Part shown: positions 1-6,054 of the stretch, piece after piece
Position numbering within the stretch: the first letter of the stretch is position 1
Layout of the letters: every line of letters begins with the position of its first letter
Assembly: GCA_034003245.1 (NCBI GenBank)
Contig: JAVEYY010000028.1
Span: 1-64,000, forward strand
Reading direction: 5' to 3'
Source: Perlabentimonas sp034003245
Lineage (GTDB): Bacteria; Bacteroidota; Bacteroidia; Bacteroidales; Tenuifilaceae
DNA: 64,000 nt
Position numbers and translations under genes: made by a program
Notes under the pieces: generated by a model
Told to the model about the DNA's origin: nothing
Databases searched by the model: none
What the model saw: the letters and a program-made list of their open reading frames with translations, nothing else

Positions 1-68
1 ATTCTCCTGAAATGTTGAATGCAACTGTTCTCATCAGGATGCTGCTTTACAAAATCTATAAAATTCAT
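1..68 (-). CDS. IS1595-family transposase, 5' fragment cut by window edge
   Basis: Reading the minus strand from the ATG at 68 gives MNFIDFVKQHPDENSCIQHF and two more codons before the window ends. This N-terminus is the usual start of IS1595/ISXO2-like transposases, which open with a short helical stretch before a zinc ribbon and a DDE-type catalytic domain. Only 22 codons are visible, so integrity of the element cannot be judged. The AT-rich stretch at 69-140 would contain the IS end if the element is complete; I could not define its inverted repeat. Recognition rests on memory of the family's N-terminus, so the call is good but not certain. Confidence 0.72.
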   Translation of the reverse strand, partial: MNFIDFVKQHPDENSCIQHFRR

Positions 69-239
69 TTTCAATATATTTTGTACAAATATAATAATTT
101 AGGCACATTAGCGGATAATCATATTTTCTTTTTATCACTTCGCTTTAGTTTTACTTGCCTTTTGCTGCTTTTTTGTGTTGCTTTTTGCATTTTTTCGTTT
201 TGTAGTTAACCTATTCTACTAACTTAAATCAGCTATGCT

Positions 240-710
240 ATGAGCGATTACATTTCCGCAGCGATCTCCCCGGAGGAGGTCAACCAGATTATGGCCGACC
301 TGGCCAGCGTACAAGCCAAGATGCCATTTGTTATTAAGCTATCGATGGCGGTGAAAAAGACCATGCCCAAGCTCGAGGATGGGCGTAGCCCATTTGTGGA
401 GAAGTGCCTGAACTACGCCCGGAGCGAGCCCAAGATCCTGCCCCCCTTCACCGATATCGGTGAGCTGGAGCGCGATCTTGCGCTGTTCAACAACCTGCAG
501 AACCTGGCCAAGGAGCTTAACCGGATGGCCGATATGATTAATGACACCCGTATTGCCGCAGGTTCCGATGCCTACGTGGCTGCACTCACCATCTACAACG
601 CTGCCAAGCAGGCGGCTAAGATGAATGTGCCGGGCACCAAGGCTATTGTGGACGACTTGAAGAAGCAGTTTGAGGCCATTGGCACTAGCAGGGAAATCCC
701 CGAGGAGTAG
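240..710 (+). CDS. hypothetical protein, 156 aa, helical
   Basis: I do not recognise a named domain. The protein is soluble, with no signal peptide or membrane segment, and looks largely alpha-helical, with long Ala/Leu/Lys-rich stretches in residues 70-150. The ATG at 240 is the first in the frame and follows an AT-rich leader. Codon use is clearly more G/C-rich at third positions than in the housekeeping genes from 20 kb onward, and resembles the RAYT, cas1 and cas2 genes downstream. It lies between an IS1595-type transposase start and a minisatellite, in the place where cas9 might be expected in a type II-C locus, but it has no Cas9 features and is far too short. A G/C hairpin follows 15 bp after its stop. 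Function unknown. Confidence 0.7.
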   Translation: MSDYISAAISPEEVNQIMADLASVQAKMPFVIKLSMAVKKTMPKLEDGRSPFVEKCLNYARSEPKILPPFTDIGELERDLALFNNLQNLAKELNRMADMINDTRIAAGSDAYVAALTIYNAAKQAAKMNVPGTKAIVDDLKKQFEAIGTSREIPEE

Positions 711-725
711 GCTATTGGGGGTGAG

Positions 726-754
726 GGGGGGGTACTTCGGAAGTACCCCCCCCT
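726..754. repeat. G/C-rich palindrome, 14-bp arms
   Basis: Eight Gs plus TACTTC (726-739) are mirrored by GAAGTA plus eight Cs (741-754), with one central base. It follows the 156-aa gene by 15 bp and may act as its terminator, although no T-run follows. The stretch TACATCAAAACAGGA occurs right after it and again at about 796-810, just before the minisatellite, so it may be part of a locally repeated unit. Confidence 0.7.
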
Positions 755-802
755 ACATCAAAACAGGATCGATCCACTTTTGAAGTGGGGGAGGGTACAT
801 CA

Positions 803-844
803 AAACAGGATGCATCTTACTTTTTTGAAGATGCATCCTGTTTC
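803..844. repeat. inverted repeat at the head of the minisatellite
   Basis: The arm AAACAGGATGCATCTT (about 803-818) is matched by its reverse complement AAGATGCATCCTGTTT (about 829-844), giving a 16-bp-arm hairpin. The right arm is the first minisatellite unit, so the left arm is an inverted copy of the same unit. Confidence 0.75.
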
Positions 845-1091
845 AGGTAAGATGCATCCTGTTTCAAGTAGGATGCATCCTGTTTCAAGTAGGATGCATC
901 CTGTTTCAGGTAAGATGCATCCTCTTTCAAGTAGGATTCATCTTGTTTCAGGTAGGATGCATCCTGTTTCAGGTAGGATGCATCCTGTTTCAGGTAGGAT
1001 TCATCTTGTTTCAGGTAGGATGCATCCTGTTTCAGGTAGGATTCATCTTGTTTCAGGTAGGATTCATCCTGTTTCAGGTAGGATTCATCCC
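830..1091. repeat. 21-bp minisatellite, 12 full units plus a partial one
   Basis: Units of exactly 21 bp start at 830, 851, 872 and so on to 1061, with a 10-bp remnant at 1082-1091. The consensus is GATGCATCCTGTTTCAGGTA followed by G or A. Variants swap GATGCATCC for GATTCATCT/C and CAGG for CAAG. The core GGATGCATCC is a 10-bp palindrome. As 21 is a multiple of three, open frames appear on both strands with a seven-residue period (HPVSGRM on plus, SYLKQDA on minus); neither has a convincing start context or recognisable fold, so I treat the stretch as non-coding repeat DNA. Confidence 0.85.
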
Positions 1092-1251
1092 TTAAAAAGT
1101 TTGACATACTTTCGAAAAGTAAAGGAATAACCGGTGGGGATGATGATTAAATTTTTGAAAAATAACGCTGGACTTCTTAAAATATCGAAATAGGCTTTCG
1201 TAATAAAATGAGTTAGCTCAGAGGCAGTAGGTATAACCTAAACACAGTTCG

Positions 1252-1890
1252 ATGCACAAATCTTATGGCATACCGCTGGAGGCAGGCGGCTACTACCATA
1301 TCTTTAACCGGGGCATTAACGGCACGCCCCTATTCTACACCCCGGCCAACTACCGGCATTTTTTAAGACTTTACCACAAGTACATCGGCTCCATTGCCAG
1401 TACCTTCGCTTGGTGTTTAATGGGGAATCACTTTCACTTGCTGGTGCGGATAAAGGAGGAGGCGGAGATGGATAGTAGGCTGCTGCCTTCTACCCCCGTC
1501 AGGGTTCAAAACCCTGACGGGGGTAGGGGTGGGGTAAAGGCAGCAGCGAAACCCCCTCATATTTACTTCTCGCACCTGTTCAATGCCTATGCCCAGGCCA
1601 TCAATAAGCAGCAGGGCCGGACGGGAAGCCTTTTCGAGCGACCATTCCATCGTATTAGTATCGAAACGGAGGCGTACCTCCAAACTTTGGTGGTGTACAT
1701 CCACCAAAACCCCGTACACCATGGTTTTGCTGGCAGCTGCGGCGACTACCCCTGGTCGTCGTACCAAAGTATACTCTCCACTAAGCCCACGGGAGTAGAG
1801 CGGGAGGCGGTGCTGGAGTGGTTTGGCGGCAGGGACAACTTTGTGGCGATGCATCGGCGAATGGTTGATCTCGATACTCTTTACGAATAG
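1252..1890 (+). CDS. REP-associated tyrosine transposase (RAYT, Y1_Tnp family)
   Basis: A 212-aa single-strand transposase-like protein of the IS200/IS605-related Y1_Tnp family. Visible hallmarks are YYHIFNRGIN near the N-terminus, the HUH metal-binding pair in MGNHFHLLV (His60, His62), the putative nucleophile Tyr113 in NAYAQAINKQQGRTGSLF, and the family signature YIHQNPVHHGF at about 149-159. RAYTs nick at REP palindromes and are thought to mobilise them. Residues 81-91 (TPVRVQNPDGG) are encoded by a 33-bp palindrome (1492-1524) related to four others nearby; being 11 codons long, it leaves the frame open. It lies between the HUH motif and the Tyr helix. The gene sits 70 bp upstream of cas1. 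ATG at 1252 is the natural start. Activity with the insert is uncertain. Confidence 0.9.
   Translation: MHKSYGIPLEAGGYYHIFNRGINGTPLFYTPANYRHFLRLYHKYIGSIASTFAWCLMGNHFHLLVRIKEEAEMDSRLLPSTPVRVQNPDGGRGGVKAAAKPPHIYFSHLFNAYAQAINKQQGRTGSLFERPFHRISIETEAYLQTLVVYIHQNPVHHGFAGSCGDYPWSSYQSILSTKPTGVEREAVLEWFGGRDNFVAMHRRMVDLDTLYE
1492..1524. repeat. 33-bp palindrome copy 1 (inside RAYT gene)
   Basis: Left arm ACCCCCGTCAGGGTT, 3-base loop, and perfect right arm AACCCTGACGGGGGT. It is the variant with CGTCAGGG arms; the other four copies carry CTGACAGGG-type arms. It lies in frame within the transposase gene. Confidence 0.9.
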
Positions 1891-1900
1891 ACAATCTAAT

Positions 1901-1933
1901 ACCCCTGACAGGGTTCTAAACCCTGTCAGGGGT
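1901..1933. repeat. 33-bp palindrome copy 2 (between RAYT and cas1)
   Basis: Arms ACCCCTGACAGGGTT and AACCCTGTCAGGGGT around loop CTA, perfect pairing. It occupies the 70-bp gap between the RAYT stop and the cas1 ATG, so it would lie in any 5' leader of cas1. Confidence 0.92.
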
Positions 1934-1960
1934 ATGGTGGCTAAAAAAACAAATTTAAAT

Positions 1961-2863
1961 ATGATTAAACGAACTCTTTTCTTTGGCAACCCCACCTACC
2001 TAAAGTGTAAGGACGATCAGATGGTGGTTGAGTATCCTGGAGGTGATACCGAGAGCAAGTCGGTGCCCATTGAGGATATTGGCGTGGTGGTGCTGGATTC
2101 GCCCCAGATCACCCTAACCCACGTGCTGATGAACAGGCTGCTGGCCAACAATGCGGCCATCATCACCTGCAACGATCGGCATATGCCCTCGGGGCTGCTG
2201 CTGCCGCTGGAGGGGAACACGCTGCAGAGCGAACGCTACGCCAGTCAGATTGAGACCAGCCAGCCGCTGAAGAAGCAGCTGTGGGGACAAACCGTGCAGG
2301 CCAAGATTGGCAATCAGGCAGCACTGCTGCAGGAGCAGGGGGTAGACCCTGAACCCATGCTCTACTTTAGGCGCAGCGTGCGCAGTGGTGATCCCGATAA
2401 CTACGAGGGACGTGCCGCGGCCTTCTACTGGAAAAATCTTTTCAACGGGGTGCTGGCCGATGACTTTGTGCGGGGTCGCTTTGAGGACGACCCCAACAAC
2501 CTGCTAAACTACGGCTACGCGATTCTTAGAGCTACAGTAGCTCGAAGCCTGGTGGCTGCCGGTTTACTGCCTACGCTGGGCATTCATCATCGGAATAAGT
2601 ATAACGCCTTTTGCCTTGCCGATGATATTATGGAGCCCTACCGACCCTACGTGGACAGGGTTGTACTACAGGTTGTGAACGAGTACGACGATGTGAGCGA
2701 GCTTACCACCGAGCTTAAGGCTCGGCTACTGGTGATTCCTGCTCTCGATGTTGCCATCGATGGCAAAACCAGCCCCCTGATGATCGCCACGCAGCGCACG
2801 GCCAGCTCGCTGAACGAGTGTTTCGAGGGGGTAAGCCGAAAGATTCTTTACCCTACGCTGTAG
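1961..2863 (+). CDS. cas1: CRISPR-associated endonuclease Cas1, type II-C-like
   Basis: A 300-aa Cas1, the integrase of the spacer-acquisition complex with Cas2. It opens MIKRTLFFGNPTYL and has VPIEDIGVVVLDS and KKQLWGQTVQAKIGNQA, the style of Bacteroidota type II-C Cas1. Metal-site candidates are Glu149 (NYEGRAA), His209/His210 (GIHHRN) and Glu225 (DDIMEPYRP). I chose ATG 1961 because the protein then starts as family members do; an in-frame extension upstream would run through the 33-bp palindrome and the RAYT tail. cas2 follows after 64 bp. The gene appears intact. Third-position G/C is high compared with the rest of the window. No cas9 precedes it here; its usual place is taken by the RAYT gene. 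Confidence 0.93.
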   Translation: MIKRTLFFGNPTYLKCKDDQMVVEYPGGDTESKSVPIEDIGVVVLDSPQITLTHVLMNRLLANNAAIITCNDRHMPSGLLLPLEGNTLQSERYASQIETSQPLKKQLWGQTVQAKIGNQAALLQEQGVDPEPMLYFRRSVRSGDPDNYEGRAAAFYWKNLFNGVLADDFVRGRFEDDPNNLLNYGYAILRATVARSLVAAGLLPTLGIHHRNKYNAFCLADDIMEPYRPYVDRVVLQVVNEYDDVSELTTELKARLLVIPALDVAIDGKTSPLMIATQRTASSLNECFEGVSRKILYPTL

Positions 2864-2927
2864 CGTACCGGAGGGGGGATAAGCGCTTGGCGCGCATTTA
2901 TGGCCCTACAACAAATAGTGAGTAATT

Positions 2928-3269
2928 ATGACCACCACCAACCGCCTAAACCAGTACCGAGTTATGTGGGTTCTTGTTCTGTTCGATCTGCCTACCGACA
3001 CCAAGAAGGATAGGAAGAATTACGCCCGGTTCCGCAAGGATATCATGAAGGATGGGTTCTCGATGTTCCAGTTCTCCATCTACACGCGCTGCTGCCCCAG
3101 CCGCGAGAACGCCGATGTGCATATTAGGCGGGTAAAGTCGCTGCTGCCGCCCAACGGTTACGTGGGCATTCTGTGCATCACCGACAAGCAGTTTGGCGCC
3201 ATGGAGCTGTTCCACTCCACCAAGCCCATAAGGGCTAGCCCCGAGCCGCAGCAGCTGCAGCTGTTTTAA
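2928..3269 (+). CDS. cas2: CRISPR-associated protein Cas2
   Basis: A 113-aa Cas2 with the ferredoxin-like start VMWVLVLFDLPTDTKKDRKNYARFRKDI, including the conserved Asp20 after the first beta strand, and the second half VHIRRVKSLLPPNGYVGILCITDKQFG. It forms the Cas1-Cas2 integrase complex. The short tail rich in Pro and Gln (PEPQQLQLF) is common in type II-C Cas2. It is co-directional with cas1, and the CRISPR array starts 177 bp downstream. Between them lie a 33-bp palindrome and a hairpin that looks like a terminator for minus-strand transcription. Confidence 0.92.
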   Translation: MTTTNRLNQYRVMWVLVLFDLPTDTKKDRKNYARFRKDIMKDGFSMFQFSIYTRCCPSRENADVHIRRVKSLLPPNGYVGILCITDKQFGAMELFHSTKPIRASPEPQQLQLF

Positions 3270-3287
3270 TTTTTCCCCTTACCCCTT

Positions 3288-3320
3288 ACCCCTGACAGGG
3301 TTCTAAACCCTGTCAGGGGT
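3288..3320. repeat. 33-bp palindrome copy 3 (after cas2)
   Basis: Arms ACCCCTGACAGGGTT and AACCCTGTCAGGGGT around CTA, identical to copy 2. It is flanked by TTACCCC on the left and GGGGTAA about 15 bp to the right, which could extend the stem imperfectly. It may also end plus-strand cas1-cas2 transcription, although no T-run follows. Confidence 0.9.
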
Positions 3321-3335
3321 AAAATGTTAATGGGG

Positions 3336-3370
3336 TAAAAACAAAAACCCCCCCCAATGCTACGGGGGGG
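3336..3370 (-). terminator. rho-independent-type terminator, minus strand, cas side of the CRISPR array
   Basis: On the minus strand seven Cs, an 8-base loop and seven to eight Gs are followed directly by TTTTTGTTTTT. On the plus strand no T-run follows the stem. This fits termination of array transcripts running on the minus strand toward cas2. Confidence 0.65.
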
Positions 3371-3446
3371 ATTTGCTAATGAGCACTTTTTTTATTTCTA
3401 AAATTCGATTTACCGAGCAGGTATCCAGCAATTTGCTTCTGGGTAC

Positions 3447-5754
3447 GTTGTGCTCAGTAGGTCAAAGATACAATCTGAAAGCAATTCACAACTAGCCAGC
3501 CTTATTTAGCGCAATAATCGCGGTTGTGCTCAGTAGGTCAAAGATACAATCTGAAAGCAATTCACAACCCATTGGTTTCTTGCCAAACCAGCCTATGCGT
3601 TGTGCTCAGTAGGTCAAAGATACAATCTGAAAGCAATTCACAACCCGTTTTCGGTCATTATATAGTAGTGATATGTTGTGCTCAGTAGGTCAAAGATACA
3701 ATCTGAAAGCAATTCACAACTCTTGCGACTCCTTGCTTGATGCCTTTTTTGTTGTGCTCAGTAGGTCAAAGATACAATCTGAAAGCAATTCACAACTGGT
3801 CGGCAGTTGTTATAGGAGCTCTGCAGGTTGTGCTCAGTAGGTCAAAGATACAATCTGAAAGCAATTCACAACACCATAAGGCGGGTCAACCACAGCCAAG
3901 TCGTTGTGCTCAGTAGGTCAAAGATACAATCTGAAAGCAATTCACAACACAGGAAGCCTACACCGCTGGTGCTATTCTGTTGTGCTCAGTAGGTCAAAGA
4001 TACAATCTGAAAGCAATTCACAACAGGCAGGCAGCCGCATTGAGGGGCAGGTGCGTTGTGCTCAGTAGGTCAAAGATACAATCTGAAAGCAATTCACAAC
4101 AGCTCGCTGCTTAAGAAGAAGATAAAGGAGGTTGTGCTCAGTAGGTCAAAGATACAATCTGAAAGCAATTCACAACAAAGTTGAACAAGGTTATGTAAAA
4201 ACCTAAGTTGTGCTCAGTAGGTCAAAGATACAATCTGAAAGCAATTCACAACTATGAGGTTATGGCTAGGGCAACCCGCCAAGTTGTGCTCAGTAGGTCA
4301 AAGATACAATCTGAAAGCAATTCACAACCGAGAGGATAGGTGTAAGCAAATCGACCTTGTTGTGCTCAGTAGGTCAAAGATACAATCTGAAAGCAATTCA
4401 CAACCGAGAGGATAGGTGTAAGCAAATCGACCTTGTTGTGCTCAGTAGGTCAAAGATACAATCTGAAAGCAATTCACAACCACTAGAAGGAGGGACACTA
4501 ACAGGGAACTGTTGTGCTCAGTAGGTCAAAGATACAATCTGAAAGCAATTCACAACCTGGGTTCAAAGCGGAACTAATCGAGGAGAGTTGTGCTCAGTAG
4601 GTCAAAGATACAATCTGAAAGCAATTCACAACCGTGGCCAGCGGGCAGAACTGTATCATTAAGTTGTGCTCAGTAGGTCAAAGATACAATCTGAAAGCAA
4701 TTCACAACATATTGGCATCAACTAGCCCTGCCGGTAATGTTGTGCTCAGTAGGTCAAAGATACAATCTGAAAGCAATTCACAACAGGCTGTTATATGCTG
4801 GTGCTTGCGTGGTTGTTGTGCTCAGTAGGTCAAAGATACAATCTGAAAGCAATTCACAACAAACTCCGCTACATTATCTGAATTCCAAATGTTGTGCTCA
4901 GTAGGTCAAAGATACAATCTGAAAGCAATTCACAACAAACTCCGCTACATTATCTGAATTCCAAATGTTGTGCTCAGTAGGTCAAAGATACAATCTGAAA
5001 GCAATTCACAACCCAAGCGAGGTTATTACCCACGCCCGCGATGTTGTGCTCAGTAGGTCAAAGATACAATCTGAAAGCAATTCACAACAAGTAATCCTGA
5101 ATTAGCTAATGTGGTATAGTTGTGCTCAGTAGGTCAAAGATACAATCTGAAAGCAATTCACAACACGCTTGGATGAAAAGAACCGATGAAGGTGGTTGTG
5201 CTCAGTAGGTCAAAGATACAATCTGAAAGCAATTCACAACACTGTCAATTATTGCTTGATTAACGCCCTTGTTGTGCTCAGTAGGTCAAAGATACAATCT
5301 GAAAGCAATTCACAACCAAACGTTAGTAAAACACTTATTAATAAAAGTTGTGCTCAGTAGGTCAAAGATACAATCTGAAAGCAATTCACAACCTCGCCTG
5401 GACAGAGCCTCGATGAGGTACAGTTGTGCTCAGTAGGTCAAAGATACAATCTGAAAGCAATTCACAACCAGCTGGAGGGTACAAATGGAAGAAGGTAAGT
5501 TGTGCTCAGTAGGTCAAAGATACAATCTGAAAGCAATTCACAACACCTTCTCTCATTGCTTGAAAAGCTTCTTTGTTGTGCTCAGTAGGTCAAAGATACA
5601 ATCTGAAAGCAATTCACAACGGTTTTATAGGCAGTTTAAGAATTTAGGTTGTTGTGCTCAGTAGGTCAAAGATACAATCTGAACCGAGACCCGCCGCTAT
5701 TTGGCGGGTCGAGCTCGCCCCGCCGTTCTGTGGCGGGGCAATGCAATTCACAAC
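3447..5754 (-). CRISPR. type II-C-like CRISPR array: 30 repeats of 46 bp, 29 spacers of 30 bp
   Basis: Repeats start every 76 bp from 3447; the 46-bp unit begins GTTGTGCTCAGTAGGTC and ends GAAAGCAATTCACAAC on the plus strand. Repeats 1-29 look identical; the 30th (5651-5754) is split by a 59-bp hairpin insertion. Spacers are 30 bp; two pairs of adjacent spacers are identical (4329-4358 with 4405-4434, and 4861-4890 with 4937-4966), so 27 are distinct. Read on the minus strand the repeat starts GTTGTGAATTGCTTTCAGAT, like known Bacteroidota and Neisseria type II-C repeats, and contains TATCTTTG. I therefore infer minus-strand crRNA transcription. cas1-cas2 lie on the plus strand next to the 3447 end. 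No cas9 or clear tracrRNA is seen in the window. Open frames running through the array are artefacts. Confidence 0.97.
5684..5742. repeat. double-hairpin insertion splitting the terminal CRISPR repeat
   Basis: The repeat is intact up to CTGAA (5683) and resumes at GCAATTCACAAC (5743-5754); one A is replaced by 59 bp. The insert holds two stems: GACCCGCC with GGCGGGTC, then GCCCCGCC with GGCGGGGC, and ends GGCGGGGCAAT. The second stem recurs at 5930-5952, and GGCGGGGCAATG recurs at 16035. Confidence 0.85.
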
Positions 5755-5839
5755 CAAGAGGAAACGTAGTAAAATGCATTTCGGATATAGTGAGGGAAGT
5801 CTGGCTGTTGATTGCTTTTTGCTGCGTAATGTAATTGTA

Positions 5840-5872
5840 ACCCCTAACAGGGTTCTGAACCCTGTCAGGGGT
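5840..5872. repeat. 33-bp palindrome copy 4
   Basis: Arms ACCCCTAACAGGGTT and AACCCTGTCAGGGGT around CTG. One mismatch in the stem (TAAC against GTCA). Confidence 0.88.
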
Positions 5873-5903
5873 TTGGGCTATTCGCTCAAAGCCCCGACAG
5901 CGA

Positions 5904-5961
5904 TCAGGCAAAGATACAATCTGAACCGAGCCCCGCCGTTCTGTGGCGGGGCAACGCAATT
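5904..5961. repeat. degenerate CRISPR-repeat-like element carrying the same hairpin insertion
   Basis: CAAAGATACAATCTGAACC and the following GAG (5909-5930) match the split terminal repeat exactly, followed by the stem CCCCGCC / GGCGGGG and then GCAA and GCAATT. The outer parts of the repeat have decayed. It lies 150 bp beyond the array. Plus-strand RNA from here could pair with 17 bases of the repeat in crRNA orientation, so an anti-repeat role is conceivable but the region lacks a T-run terminator and the part needed to pair with the start of the repeat is altered. Confidence 0.7.
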
Positions 5962-6004
5962 TAAAGCCAATAGTAAATATTGTAAAAAAGTATTTCGAAA
6001 AATT

Positions 6005-6037
6005 AGCCCTGACAGGGTTTTAAACCCTGTCAGGGCT
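6005..6037. repeat. 33-bp palindrome copy 5
   Basis: Arms AGCCCTGACAGGGTT and AACCCTGTCAGGGCT around TTA, perfect pairing. It lies 18 bp after the stop of the S9 peptidase gene (minus strand) and could serve as its 3' stem. Confidence 0.88.
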
Positions 6038-6054
6038 AGGGTAATAATAGAAAA

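Noticed and set aside
12..209. Open frame of 65 codons on the plus strand
   Set aside because: AT-rich low-complexity translation, overlaps the IS1595 transposase start on the other strand, no homology recognised.
780..1130. Proteins with heptapeptide repeats on either strand of the minisatellite
   Set aside because: Frames stay open only because the repeat unit is 21 bp; no start context, signal peptide or fold.
1205..1262. tRNA-like stretch (TTAGCTCAGAGGC and later GTTCGAT)
   Set aside because: The D-stem does not close and acceptor and anticodon stems cannot be drawn; likely chance.
4634..5834. Open frames within the CRISPR array
   Set aside because: They are translations of the repeat and spacers.
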